A stretch of 64,000 nucleotides of DNA from Natronolimnohabitans sp. A-GB9 (GCF_030848565.1 NZ_JAVDDV010000001.1:186001-250000); one strand, 5' to 3'. Numbered from the stretch's first letter, positions 17,681-26,484 are shown. Made by a program: numbers and translations. The notes: generated by a model not told the origin, from the sequence alone.

Positions 17681-18361
17681 GTGGACGCGAATCAGCGATC
17701 TCGAGCGAACCCCTACGGGATGGACGAGGACTGTGAAAATTGCCCGGCGCTCTGTGAGACGCGCACACAGGTCGTACACGGGTACGGCGACGTCGCCGCA
17801 GACTTTTTGTTCGTCGGCGAGCGTCCGACCGCGAGCGCCGACGAACTGGGCGTGCCGTTTGCGCCACCCGGCGGATCGACCGACGATGTACCGTCGAGTG
17901 ACGAGCCAGAAGACGCAGCGTCGGGAACGACGCTTCGGCGAATGCTCGAGCGCCTTGGCCTCTGTGACGCGACGTCGCCGGCCGACGCTCCCGGCCTCGA
18001 GAACGTCTACCTGACGAGTCTCACGCGGTGTCGTGATCCCGACCGGCGGCCGACCGACGAGGAAATCGCAAACTGCGATCCCTATCTTACCGCCGAGATC
18101 CGGATGATCAACCCCGAGATTCTGGTTCCGGTCGGCAAACGAGCGCTGCGAGAACTCGGCGTCGAGTACACGACGACGCCGGCCGAGAATCTCTCGTTGC
18201 CGGCCGACCACGGCTCTCGGATCCGGGGTCGAGGGTTCGAACTCGTCCCGATGATCGATCCGTGGGACCAATCCGACGCCCAGACCCAGGCGTGGCTCGA
18301 GGCCTTTGTCGAACTGATGTCGTCGGACTATCGGCAGACGAAAGGACAGCGGGATCGATAA
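17681..18361 (+). CDS. Uracil-DNA glycosylase family protein (Fe-S, family 4/5-like)
   Basis: A 226-residue DNA-repair protein that removes uracil from DNA. The N terminus has the Fe-S ligands CENCPALCETRTQVVHGYG. Next comes the active-site strand ADFLFVGERPTASADELGVP, the family GE-x-PG motif in the variant GERP. Further on, VYLTSLTRCRDPDRRPTDEE holds another conserved Cys. The C-terminal motif is altered (FELVPMIDPWDQ, where family 4 has a His-Pro loop), so activity or specificity may differ. Translation probably starts at the GTG at 17681; an ATG at 17720 just before the Cys cluster is an alternative. Confidence 0.78.
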   Translation: MDANQRSRANPYGMDEDCENCPALCETRTQVVHGYGDVAADFLFVGERPTASADELGVPFAPPGGSTDDVPSSDEPEDAASGTTLRRMLERLGLCDATSPADAPGLENVYLTSLTRCRDPDRRPTDEEIANCDPYLTAEIRMINPEILVPVGKRALRELGVEYTTTPAENLSLPADHGSRIRGRGFELVPMIDPWDQSDAQTQAWLEAFVELMSSDYRQTKGQRDR

Positions 18362-18387
18362 TCGCAACGTTTCGAGTCGCGACGGCG

Positions 18388-18624
18388 TTACCAGTACGGC
18401 CCCTCGAGCCACCGTCCCGATCGAGCACCGAGAGCGGCCAGAACGGCGACGACGAACACTGTCACGGCGAGGGCGCCAAGCGTCGGCGCGAGGTAGGTAC
18501 CGGCCTCGAGGAACTGGCCGTCGACGAATCCCCACACGCCGAGCACTGCAAGCGCGACGATCACTAGCGTCCCGAACAGTCCAACCGAACCGGGTATCGA
18601 TCGCGTTACCGTTTGGTCGTCCAT
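18388..18624 (-). CDS. Small two-helix membrane protein
   Basis: A 78-residue protein starting MDDQTVTRSIPGSVGLFGTL. It has two hydrophobic helices, around GLFGTLVIVALAVLGVWGFV and LGALAVTVFVVAVLAALGA, and a short tail ending LEGPYW. I chose the ATG at 18624; an upstream in-frame start at 18648 is possible. This type is common in haloarchaea and I cannot give it a role. It is convergent with the uracil-DNA glycosylase gene. Confidence 0.65.
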   Translation of the reverse strand: MDDQTVTRSIPGSVGLFGTLVIVALAVLGVWGFVDGQFLEAGTYLAPTLGALAVTVFVVAVLAALGARSGRWLEGPYW

Positions 18625-18756
18625 ACCGGGGTACTCGAGTCCAGACACAATAATTCACACGGGACCCATACGATAGTTGACTCTCCCGCGACTGACAGCC
18701 CAGCGACGAGTGCCGGAAGCGCCGCGTTCAAGGGTCGGGCCGGCAGAACTTCGAGT

Positions 18757-19527
18757 ATGATCGTCGTCGTTCCGGTCGATCCACCCCGGGAGGGGCTCGT
18801 TCTGTCGTCGCTCGTCGAGGAAACACCGCTGTCGGCCGCCGACGCCGTCGAACTCTACGAGGCCGCCGTCGCCGACGTCCTCCACGCCGTCACACGGAGC
18901 GGCGGTGACCTGCTGGTCAACTACCGCGACGCGGAGACGCTCCCGGACGCGTACGCCGACGGCGATCCCGAGGCCGAGGTGTACGCGGTAGCCGAAGACG
19001 TCCTCGGTGATGCCGTAAACGCGAGCGACGACAGCGACGGCGGTGGGGCCGTCCGGTTCGAACGCCAGGTCGGCTCGAGTCGCAGCGCCAGGATCGGCAA
19101 CACCGTTGCCCACCTTCTCGAGCGCGAGGGAGCCACCGGCGTCGGCGTCCTCGAGCCGACGGTGCCACTGATTCGGCGGACTGAAATCGACAGCGTCGCG
19201 ATGTCGATCCGGCAACACGACGTCGTGATAGGACCGTCACAGGACGGCCGGACGTACATCACCGGCTTTGCGGAGCCGATCGATTTCACCGATGCGTACA
19301 CGATGCCCGAAGTGGCCACCGTGGCCGACCGCGCGGTCGAAGCGGGACTCGACGTCGGGTTCGCATCGATGCTCCCGACCGTGGCGACGCCGGCCGGGCT
19401 CCGGACGACGATCGCGACTCTCGAGGCTCGAACCGCCGCCGAGACACCAGGCGGTGCGGTAACGGCGGCCGTCGTAGACGAACTGGGACTTTCCGTCGGG
19501 GACGACGGGGGGCTTGAGTCGCCGTAA
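18757..19527 (+). CDS. GT-A-fold protein, DUF2064-like (possible nucleotidyl/glycosyltransferase)
   Basis: A 256-residue cytosolic protein starting MIVVVPVDPPREGLVLSSLV. The layout (strand, Lys/Arg loop, helix with LYEAAVADVLHAVTRSGGD, later VLEPTVPLIRRTEIDSVAMS and HDVVIGPSQDGRTYITGF) matches the DUF2064/CofC-like GT-A fold, where the last phrase corresponds to the VLGP-x-x-DGGYYLIG motif. That suggests nucleotide-sugar or phospholactate-type chemistry, but the canonical metal-binding Asp pair is not clear. The start is fixed by the first beta strand. It lies about 50 bp upstream of tRNA-Ser in the same direction. Confidence 0.6.
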   Translation: MIVVVPVDPPREGLVLSSLVEETPLSAADAVELYEAAVADVLHAVTRSGGDLLVNYRDAETLPDAYADGDPEAEVYAVAEDVLGDAVNASDDSDGGGAVRFERQVGSSRSARIGNTVAHLLEREGATGVGVLEPTVPLIRRTEIDSVAMSIRQHDVVIGPSQDGRTYITGFAEPIDFTDAYTMPEVATVADRAVEAGLDVGFASMLPTVATPAGLRTTIATLEARTAAETPGGAVTAAVVDELGLSVGDDGGLESP

Positions 19528-19578
19528 CTCGAGAGAGACCGATAACCCTTTTTAGACGGATCGGATAGGGGGTAGTGA

Positions 19579-19662
19579 GGTGGGGTAGCGAAGCGGCCCA
19601 ACGCGCCTGCCTTGAGAGCAGGTGGCTGTCAAGCCTCATGGGTTCAAATCCCATCCCCACCG
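19579..19662 (+). tRNA. tRNA-Ser (anticodon TGA)
   Basis: A class II tRNA of about 84 nt including the discriminator base. The acceptor stem is GGTGGGG with CCCCACC and the discriminator is G. The anticodon stem CCTGC/GCAGG encloses CTTGAGA, giving TGA. The long variable arm GGCTGTCAAGCC identifies it as serine. The T arm is ATGGG-TTCAAAT-CCCAT. CCA is not encoded. Confidence 0.95.
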
Positions 19663-19664
19663 TT

Positions 19665-19712
19665 GCTGTCGCGAACAAATCCATGAGCGACAGCAGCGTC
19701 GATGGGATTTGA
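19665..19712. repeat. Hairpin plus inverted copy of the tRNA-Ser T-arm
   Basis: Directly 3' of tRNA-Ser is a 9-bp hairpin (TGCTGTCGC ... GCGACAGCA) with a 14-nt loop. It is followed by GATGGGATTTGAAC, the exact reverse complement of GTTCAAATCCCATC in the tRNA's T arm. This could be an attachment-site remnant or a structure able to pair with the tRNA 3' half. Confidence 0.5.
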
Positions 19713-19854
19713 ACGAGATTCGACTGTCTGATACCGCTCAGCTCCCGCAAATACTGTCCGCGTCCGTGGGGGCGCCATCGACAACGGCGCCGGCTGGCCG
19801 TAGCGCCGACGAGACAGCAGGAACAGAAACGCCGGGACCGGTGGCCGCGGCCGG

Positions 19855-20898
19855 CTACTGGTAGGAGAGTTCGAGGTCGCGAGCGCGCTCGAGCAGCTCC
19901 TCGTCGTAGTACTCTTCGGTCTGTTCGGGGCGGGTCTCGTCGATCGCACGGACCTGCTGGACCGTGTTCCGGAAGACCTTGAACGTCGCCTCGTCGACCA
20001 TCTGGCCGTCGAGCGTAACTGCGCCGGTCCCCTCGCGTTTGGCCTCGTTGAACCGTTCGATCTTGCTCACGTCGCGCTCGAGTTCCTCCTCGCTTGGCAT
20101 GTGGATCGTGTTCGCCTGGATCGTCTGTTTCGGGTACAGCGACCAGGAGCCGTCGAGACCGAGGTGGGCTTCGTGTTCGACCTGGTCGGCGTAGGCGTCG
20201 GCGTTGTAGTAGGTCAGGCCAGCACGTTCTTTGAACAGGTCGTCGAACGGTCCACCGATCGAGAGCAGACCGCCGGCGCTTGCCTCGTTCGAGAGCTCCT
20301 CTAAGAGGGCGTCCCAGCGCGGACGGCCGTCACCGAGGTCGCGGGCGCCCAGTTCGGCGGCGTAGTCGACCGGACCGAAGACCAGGGCGGTGAGCCGGGA
20401 GTCCTCGCCGAACTTCGAGATCTCGCGTAGATCCGAGCGGGCGCGACCGGTCTCGACGATGATCGAGAGCTTGATCGAGCCCTCGTCGTAGCCGTGTTCG
20501 GCCTCGGCCTCGGCGACGACCTCGGCGGCTCGTTTCACGTCCTCGACGCGGCCGACCTTGGGGACGACGACACCTTCGATCTCGTCGCCGATCTCGGCGA
20601 CGAGCTGGTCGATCTGTTCGCGACCGCGATCGCGGAAGGATGCGTCCTCGTAGCTCCACTCGACGCGGGGCCAGATCTCCCCCGGGAACTCGTAGTCGGG
20701 GATGAGTTCGATCGTGTTCTCGAGACCCTCGTCTTTCATGTTCGGCGCGGTGCCGTCTTCCATGTCGGGGACGAGCCAGTCGGGGGCCTGGAACCCCTCG
20801 GCCTCGAGGCCCGAGCGCAGGTACTTCGCCGAGTCGTCTTTCGGAACGGCTGCCGGTGCAGTCTGGAAGGTTCGACAGAGTCGGATATCGTCGGTCAT
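19855..20898 (-). CDS. citE1: Beta-methylmalyl-CoA lyase / CitE-like (HpcH/HpaI superfamily)
   Basis: A 347-residue CitE-type lyase. In the methylaspartate cycle the enzyme splits beta-methylmalyl-CoA to glyoxylate and propionyl-CoA. The start is MTDDIRLCRTFQTAPAAVPK. Family features are the metal-site stretch LVPDMEDGTAPNMKDEGLEN, the strand GEIWPRVEWSYEDASF, VVVPKVGRVEDVKRAAEVV, and IVETGRARSDLREISKFG with the conserved metal-binding Glu. It is the last gene of the minus-strand cluster: mutase subunits, ammonia-lyase, hydratase, lyase. The gap to the hydratase is about 55 bp. Assignment to this reaction rests on context as well as family, since malyl-CoA lyases look alike. Confidence 0.85.
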   Translation of the reverse strand: MTDDIRLCRTFQTAPAAVPKDDSAKYLRSGLEAEGFQAPDWLVPDMEDGTAPNMKDEGLENTIELIPDYEFPGEIWPRVEWSYEDASFRDRGREQIDQLVAEIGDEIEGVVVPKVGRVEDVKRAAEVVAEAEAEHGYDEGSIKLSIIVETGRARSDLREISKFGEDSRLTALVFGPVDYAAELGARDLGDGRPRWDALLEELSNEASAGGLLSIGGPFDDLFKERAGLTYYNADAYADQVEHEAHLGLDGSWSLYPKQTIQANTIHMPSEEELERDVSKIERFNEAKREGTGAVTLDGQMVDEATFKVFRNTVQQVRAIDETRPEQTEEYYDEELLERARDLELSYQ

Positions 20899-20952
20899 GT
20901 GTTCGTGTTTGCGTTCGTATTTGTCCGCCACTATTTATAATATTCGATAATA

Positions 20953-22011
20953 CTAGTTCGACCGTTTCCGAATTTCGGCCGTTCGGGTCCCCGAGTAGAC
21001 GGGTTCGTCGTCCTGATTGAACGCGATATGCTGGAACCGGACGGTCCCCGCCTCGTCGCTCGAGGCGTCGTCTTCTGCCTCGAGAACGCGCGTGAAGGCG
21101 TAGACGGTGTCGCCGACGGCGACGAAGGTATGGAAGGACTCGTCGTCGAAGCCGACCTCGCGCCAGGTCTGTTCGTCCGAGCGGGCGTGACCGAGCGCGG
21201 TCGAACGGGTGACGTCGCCGTAGGTGACGATGTCGCCCGACGGCGAGTCGCTCATGACGTCGACGTTGTGGTGCTGTTTGGCCGTGTTCAGCGTCGACAG
21301 CGGCAGGGAGGCGACGGTGACGTCGTCCTGCGTGCGACCGCGCTCGTGGCGGTAGGCAACGGCGCCGTTTCGTTCGTCGGCCTTCTCGAGGGCCTCGACG
21401 AAGTCCTCGAAGTAGCCGCCCTCGGGCGTGACGAACTCCTCGGGGAGGTCAGGGGTGTCGTCCTCCTCGGCGGCCGCGGCACCACCGTCGGTGGCGACGG
21501 GCTCTCTGCGCGGGATCATGTTCGTGCGCTCGTAGGAACAGAGCACTTCGCCCGTCTCTGCGTCCTTGCCGCGGGTTCGCCAGGAGACGATGCCGTACTC
21601 AGGCCGGGAGCTCGAGGTCGCCGTGTTAACGACTTCGCTCTCGACGTGGAGTTCAGTTCCCGTATAAACGGGCGTCCCGGGGAACCGCACGTCAGTTCTG
21701 CCGAGGAAGTAACCTCCCTTCTCACTGAGATCCTCGACGGTGATGCCGAGCGTCGCGGCAGTGAGGTAGTCCGGATGGACCGGTGGCTCCTCGAAACCGC
21801 GATCCGCGGCCGCGTCGGACCGCCAGTAGGCGGGGTCGTGGTTCAAGGTCTGGCTCATCCACTGTTCGTTGCCGAACTGCGTGAGCGTGAGCCCGGGGTC
21901 GTGTTCGATAACGTCCCCCTCCTCGAAGTCCTCGAAGCAGTTGCCTTTCTCCTTCGTATCGACCTGTTCGAGTGCCTGTGCGAACGTATCGGGATCGGTC
22001 CAGTCAGTCAT
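20953..22011 (-). CDS. mch: Mesaconyl-CoA hydratase (MaoC-like)
   Basis: A 352-residue double-MaoC (R-hydratase) protein that hydrates mesaconyl-CoA to beta-methylmalyl-CoA. The N terminus carries GNCFEDFEEGDVIEHDPGLT and the hot-dog-fold phrase QWMSQTLNHDPAYW. The second half repeats the fold, with YFEDFVEALEKADERNGAVA and GDIVTYGDVTRSTALGHARS. Its start lies inside the last codons of the ammonia-lyase gene (8-base overlap), so translation is probably coupled. Length matches the known haloarchaeal enzyme of the methylaspartate cycle. Confidence 0.9.
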   Translation of the reverse strand: MTDWTDPDTFAQALEQVDTKEKGNCFEDFEEGDVIEHDPGLTLTQFGNEQWMSQTLNHDPAYWRSDAAADRGFEEPPVHPDYLTAATLGITVEDLSEKGGYFLGRTDVRFPGTPVYTGTELHVESEVVNTATSSSRPEYGIVSWRTRGKDAETGEVLCSYERTNMIPRREPVATDGGAAAAEEDDTPDLPEEFVTPEGGYFEDFVEALEKADERNGAVAYRHERGRTQDDVTVASLPLSTLNTAKQHHNVDVMSDSPSGDIVTYGDVTRSTALGHARSDEQTWREVGFDDESFHTFVAVGDTVYAFTRVLEAEDDASSDEAGTVRFQHIAFNQDDEPVYSGTRTAEIRKRSN

Positions 22012-23281
22012 CTGCAGTCACCTCGTCAGTTGTCGCTTGCTGTTGTCGTCGTGCTCGTCGTGCGATCGTTCGTCGCATCTCGTTTTCGACGATCATATAG
22101 CCCTCGTCGAAGCCCATCCCGGGCTTTGCGAGTACCTGTGCCGCGTTCGTCGCGAGCGCGACGTGTGCACAGGCACGCGCGGAGGTTTCCGTTTCGTTGC
22201 AGGTGCCGCCGAGATAGGCGCGGGTCTCGGTCCCCTCACAGTAACGGACCGCCTGTCCGCTGCGGTGAATGCCACCCAGATCGGGCGTCTTGACCTGCAC
22301 GAGATCGGCCGCCTCGGCGTCGACGAAGGCTTGGACGTCCTCGAAAGTGTTACACCATTCGTCGGCGACGATGTCGACGTCGACGCCTGCGTCGGCCAGT
22401 CCCTCGCGGAGTTCGACCATCGCCTCGATCTGGTCGGCACGGTTGCCGACGTCCATCGGTCCCTCGATCTGGATCGGGTACGGGGCGGCCGCTTCCTCGA
22501 GGTCGGCGAAGTAGTCGACGACCTCCTCGCGGTCGTAGGGCGCGCCGAAGATCTCACCGATCATCCCGTAGACGTCGATGTGGAACCGTGGCTCGTAGTC
22601 GTCGGGCCCGAGTTCCTGTGACCGCTCGACGAGCCACTCGACGTACTCGAGTAGGGTCTCGCCGTTTTCACCGATCTTCTCGACGCTGTTTATCAGCGCG
22701 TGCGGGAGCACGGGCACGCCCTTGACGAACATCTTCTCGGTATTGATATAGCGGTCGTCGCCGGACTGCCCGAAGACGGGCACGGGCTCGGTCGCCGGCT
22801 CGGTGCCCAAGGCGTCGGCCATGACGTCCGTGCGCGTGGTGTGTTGCGCTCGGGCCGCGGCGGCCAGCAGCGCCTGGGAGACGCCGTAACGGATCGCGGT
22901 GTGGAGGCGATCGCCGTCGACCTGCATTTCCTCTAGAGTCTCGGCGTTGTCGAGGAAGGCGGTCGCGTCGCGACCGACGAGTTCCTCCGCGACAGGGCCC
23001 TCGACGACGGGGGCGTACTCCTCGGCTTTGAACAGCGGGTCGCGCCCACCGGCACCGGAGTACTGCACTGCGGCGCAGTCGCCGCGGGCGACGGTGCCGT
23101 CCTCGAGTTCGACGTCGACGATGAGCGTCTCGCCGGCCTGGCGGATCTCGTCGAAACCGTCGGTGACGGGCTCGCCGTCGTAGGTGAATCCGTCCTGCTG
23201 TGCTCCCTGCTTGATCGCGCGCTGGTCGTCGAAGAAGAACCCGGAGAACCCGGGCGTTGCGTACACTCCTGTGATCTTCAT
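22004..23281 (-). CDS. mal: Methylaspartate ammonia-lyase
   Basis: A 425-residue enolase-superfamily lyase that converts threo-3-methylaspartate to mesaconate and ammonia. It begins MKITGVYATPGFSGFFFDDQ. The late barrel strand ADLVQVKTPDLGGIHRSGQA holds the catalytic Lys position of the family, and metal-binding acids are visible in IQIEGPMDVGN and VDIVADEWCNT. The start overlaps the end of the mutase epsilon gene by four bases (ATGA). Homologues are 410-430 residues, so it is complete. Confidence 0.93.
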   Translation of the reverse strand: MKITGVYATPGFSGFFFDDQRAIKQGAQQDGFTYDGEPVTDGFDEIRQAGETLIVDVELEDGTVARGDCAAVQYSGAGGRDPLFKAEEYAPVVEGPVAEELVGRDATAFLDNAETLEEMQVDGDRLHTAIRYGVSQALLAAAARAQHTTRTDVMADALGTEPATEPVPVFGQSGDDRYINTEKMFVKGVPVLPHALINSVEKIGENGETLLEYVEWLVERSQELGPDDYEPRFHIDVYGMIGEIFGAPYDREEVVDYFADLEEAAAPYPIQIEGPMDVGNRADQIEAMVELREGLADAGVDVDIVADEWCNTFEDVQAFVDAEAADLVQVKTPDLGGIHRSGQAVRYCEGTETRAYLGGTCNETETSARACAHVALATNAAQVLAKPGMGFDEGYMIVENEMRRTIARRARRQQQATTDEVTADD

Positions 23282-24717
23282 GGTTTGACGTTCCCCTGTG
23301 GTCGGCCGATGAGCTTTCCGTCGCTAATCGCGTCGACGTCGTCCGCGACCATCCGGAACGATTGGTCGCGGCCTTCGGTGTCGGCGCGTCGCGAGAGCCG
23401 TGCCTTGTGGATCTCCTTGATGTCGTCGTCCATCGCGAGGTCGGCCCACTCGAAGATGCGGACTCGACCGTCGTCGTCCCGTGCCGGGAGGACGGCCCCC
23501 CTCGCGCTGTCGCTGGGGGCGAAGGGCACGTCGAGCGCGCCCGAATCGAAAGCCTTGATCGTCCCCTGAACGACGTCGCCGTCACCGTGTTCGAAGATGG
23601 TGTCCATCAGACACCGGGTCTCGCGCTCGATGAGTTCCTGTTCTTCCTCGATGCCGTCGATGTCGATCTTCTGCTCGATCGCCATGTCGATGACCTGCCG
23701 TGTCGTGCGCAGGCCGGAGGCGTTTGCCTCCTTGGTCGGCACGCCCTGGAACTCCTGTGGGGACTTGGTGATGACCTTGTCGGGCTGGGCGATGGCGGCG
23801 GTCATGCCGCCAAGGCTGATCACGCCGTTAGCGCGGGCCTCGTCCGGCGGGAAGCCACCCATCCACTCGTGGAAGACGGTGGTGACGACGACCTCGTCGG
23901 GGAGGTACTCGTTGCCCAACTTCTTGAGGGCGTTCAGGGCGGCGACGTCCTGGACGACGTTGCCGACCTGCCCGTAGCCGAGCGTGATCGAGCGCACGCC
24001 TTGAGTCGCGGCGAGTTGGCCTTCGACGATCATGATCGCGATCGCGATCGACGGCGGGACGAGTGTCCCCGTCAGCGGACCGAAGGGCTCGCGGTTGATC
24101 CGCACGCCGCGTTCGGTGTAGGCGCCGGCCAGTCGATCGACGAACTGCCACTTCTCGATGGTTTCCTCGAGGCCGTGGCGTTTCGTGTAGGGGATGTTGT
24201 AGGAGATCGGACCGCCCTCGAAGCTCTGGAAGCCGCCGGCGAAGGTGATCGCCGCCAACAGCCGGGCGTCGGGCGTCCCGTGACGGACCTCGATAGGGGC
24301 GTCGATCGAGTCGATCAGCTCCCGGCAGCCGTCGACACCGTGGTTGACGGCCGGGAAACCGTTCAGCGTGTCGTCGCCCGTCTCGCGGGCCTTCTCTAAG
24401 CCCTGCTGGGCTTTCTCGTACTCGTTGTCACGAGTGTAGGAGTCGATGGTGGTCGGCAGGAGGTCGGCCTGCCCCTCACTGTGGAGGTACTCGAGGAGCT
24501 CGACCTGGTCGTCGAGCCGGGGGACGCCGGCTCGGGGTTGGAGGAGCGGCTTGTCGGCCGACTCGAGGACGTCCGCGAATCGCTTGTGGTCGGGTAGCGA
24601 TTCGTGGTAAGCGATAGCGTCCTCGAAGTCGACGTCCGCTCCCGTCGGCCAGTTGGATCGAATCTCCTCGTCGATACGCCGTAGCTCGTCGGAGGGAATA
24701 CGTTCGTCTCGTATCAT
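23278..24717 (-). CDS. mamB: Methylaspartate (glutamate) mutase, epsilon subunit
   Basis: A 479-residue barrel subunit of the B12-dependent glutamate mutase, which rearranges L-glutamate to threo-3-methylaspartate. Family phrases include RAGVPRLDDQVELLEYLHSE, GGFQSFEGGPISYNIPYTKR, GVRSITLGYGQVGNVVQDVA and WMGGFPPDEARANGVISLGG. The length is normal (about 480). Its ATG follows the sigma subunit's stop without a gap. No activator gene (MutL type) is seen in the window. Confidence 0.93.
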   Translation of the reverse strand: MIRDERIPSDELRRIDEEIRSNWPTGADVDFEDAIAYHESLPDHKRFADVLESADKPLLQPRAGVPRLDDQVELLEYLHSEGQADLLPTTIDSYTRDNEYEKAQQGLEKARETGDDTLNGFPAVNHGVDGCRELIDSIDAPIEVRHGTPDARLLAAITFAGGFQSFEGGPISYNIPYTKRHGLEETIEKWQFVDRLAGAYTERGVRINREPFGPLTGTLVPPSIAIAIMIVEGQLAATQGVRSITLGYGQVGNVVQDVAALNALKKLGNEYLPDEVVVTTVFHEWMGGFPPDEARANGVISLGGMTAAIAQPDKVITKSPQEFQGVPTKEANASGLRTTRQVIDMAIEQKIDIDGIEEEQELIERETRCLMDTIFEHGDGDVVQGTIKAFDSGALDVPFAPSDSARGAVLPARDDDGRVRIFEWADLAMDDDIKEIHKARLSRRADTEGRDQSFRMVADDVDAISDGKLIGRPQGNVKP

Positions 24718-25158
24718 CTAGGAACTGATAGTAGCACGTTCCGACTCGGTCGGTCTGATCTGGAGGTCCTCTCGTAGCGCTTCGATCGCGTCTTCGGGGT
24801 CGGTCTCGGAGTCGAAGACGCGGTCGAAGCCGAGCTCGCGGAACGTCCGTCGGGTCCGCTCGAAGTCGTCCTGTCCGACGGCGAGGTTGCCACCGATGTA
24901 GGTGACGGCGTCGACCTCCGCCTCCTCGAGGACCTCGTGGAATCCCTGACAGTCCTGCTCGGCGTGGCCGTAGAGCGAGGAGACCAGTACGGCCTCGGCG
25001 TCGTGGGCTACCGCTGCCTCGGCGAACTCCTCTTGGGAGGTCTGGACACCGAGGTTGATGACGTCGAAGCCTGCTGCGCTGAAGGCCTGCTCTAGGATTG
25101 TGATTCCAACGACGTGGGCATCCGAGCCGATCACGCCGAGGACGACCGTTTGGGACAT
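24718..25158 (-). CDS. mamA: Methylaspartate (glutamate) mutase, sigma subunit
   Basis: A 146-residue B12-binding subunit of glutamate mutase. The base-off cobalamin motif D-x-H-x-x-G is visible in GSDAHVVGITILEQAFSAAG; the downstream SLYGHAEQDCQG and TYIGGNLAVGQDD complete the nucleotide-tail site. The ATG at 25158 (MSQTVVLG) is chosen over one five codons earlier: the TATA-like GTTTATAG at 25185-25192 would place the transcription start a few bases before it. This is the first gene of the minus-strand methylaspartate-cycle operon. Confidence 0.92.
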   Translation of the reverse strand: MSQTVVLGVIGSDAHVVGITILEQAFSAAGFDVINLGVQTSQEEFAEAAVAHDAEAVLVSSLYGHAEQDCQGFHEVLEEAEVDAVTYIGGNLAVGQDDFERTRRTFRELGFDRVFDSETDPEDAIEALREDLQIRPTESERATISS

Positions 25159-25184
25159 CGTATGCAGAACCATGAGGAACCACC

Positions 25185-25192
25185 CTATAAAC
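25185..25192 (-). promoter_or_regulatory. Probable TATA box for the methylaspartate-cycle operon
   Basis: GTTTATAG on the minus strand, about 27-34 bp before the mamA ATG. With the usual archaeal spacing, transcription would begin within about five bases of the start codon, giving a leaderless mRNA. The AT-rich gap to the divergent CoA-transferase gene (25195-25311) probably holds that gene's promoter too. Confidence 0.55.
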
Positions 25193-25311
25193 CTAATGAT
25201 CTTCCATGATAATATGCCTTAATGAAAATTATACTATTACTGTGTCACTATTACACAAACTACATGATCGATAGTAAAGGTTTTGGCAGTGGTCTCTGAA
25301 CTATGTGACAC

Positions 25312-26484
25312 ATGGGAGCGCTTTCGAACCTGCGTGTGCTCGACTTGACCCAGGTGCTGGCTGGGCCGTACTGTACGATGTTGCTCGCGGACATGGGCGC
25401 GGACGTCGTCAAAATCGAGCGCCCGGGTGGTGATATGATCCGATCGAACCCGCCGTTCGTCGACGATCCCGAGGAGGAAGCCTACGGCGGCTACTTCCAG
25501 AGTGTCAACCGCGGGAAAAAGAGCATCGAGCTGAACCTGGGTGACGAAGACGACCGAGCGGATCTCCTCTCGCTGGTCGAAGAAGCCGACATCGTCGTCG
25601 AGAACTACCGCTCGGGGACGATGGAGAAGTACGACCTCGGCTACGAGACGCTCAAAGAGCACAACCCACAGCTCATCTACTCCTCGATTCGGGGCTTCGG
25701 TGACCCACGGACGGGCGAAACGTACCGTCAGGGACAGCCCTCCTTCGATCTCATCGCACAGGCGCTTGGCGGCGTCATGGAGACGACCGGCCAACCCGAC
25801 GGGCCACCGACGAAGACCGGCCCCGGCGTCGGCGACCTCTTTACGGCGACGCTGAACTGTATCGGGATCCTCGCCGCAGTCAACCACCGCGAACAGACCG
25901 GTGAGGGTCAGTACGTCGACACCGCCATGTACGATTCGATGATCAGCTTCACCGAGCGTGCCATCTACCAGCAGTCGTACACGGGCGAGGCCCCCACCCG
26001 CCGGGGCAACTCCCACCCCACGCTGTTCCCCTACAACGCGTTCGAGACCGGCGACGGCTACGCCGTCATCGCCGCGTTCAACAACAACCACTGGGCGGAA
26101 CTGTGTGACGTGATGGACCGCGAGGACCTAGCCGAGGAGTATCCGACCACCGCACAGCGACTCGAGAACCGCGATCTGCTTCGTGAGGAGATCGCCGACT
26201 GGACCGTCGAGCAGACCAACGAAGAACTCGTCGAGAAACTCGAGGGGCGGGTCCCAGCAGCCAAGGTCCAGACCACTGAGGAAATCTTCGAGGACGAGCA
26301 CGTGCACACGCGCGACATGCTCGTGCCGGTCGAACAGCCCGGCGCCGACACCGAGGTCGAGATCGCCGGCAATCCGATCAAGATGAGCGAGACGACACCC
26401 CAGCCCCGTGGCCGTGCACCCCTGCTGGACGAACACCGCGAGGAGATCTTGGGCGAGAAACCCGAGACGACGGCCAACGACTGA
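25312..26484 (+). CDS. mct: Succinyl-CoA:mesaconate CoA-transferase (class III)
   Basis: A 390-residue class III CoA-transferase. It starts MGALSNLRVLDLTQVLAGPY, with the family beta strand and GPYCTMLLADMGADVVKIER. The catalytic Asp is expected in DTAMYDSMISFTERAIYQQS. In the cycle the enzyme activates mesaconate to mesaconyl-CoA using succinyl-CoA. It is divergent from the operon encoding the other five enzyme subunits, 150 bp away, which supports this substrate over formyl or carnitine relatives. Confidence 0.87.
   Translation: MGALSNLRVLDLTQVLAGPYCTMLLADMGADVVKIERPGGDMIRSNPPFVDDPEEEAYGGYFQSVNRGKKSIELNLGDEDDRADLLSLVEEADIVVENYRSGTMEKYDLGYETLKEHNPQLIYSSIRGFGDPRTGETYRQGQPSFDLIAQALGGVMETTGQPDGPPTKTGPGVGDLFTATLNCIGILAAVNHREQTGEGQYVDTAMYDSMISFTERAIYQQSYTGEAPTRRGNSHPTLFPYNAFETGDGYAVIAAFNNNHWAELCDVMDREDLAEEYPTTAQRLENRDLLREEIADWTVEQTNEELVEKLEGRVPAAKVQTTEEIFEDEHVHTRDMLVPVEQPGADTEVEIAGNPIKMSETTPQPRGRAPLLDEHREEILGEKPETTAND

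Noticed and set aside
21028-22293. Long plus-strand open frame over the mesaconyl-CoA hydratase and ammonia-lyase genes
   Set aside because: The minus-strand genes are certain; the opposite frame shows no family features.
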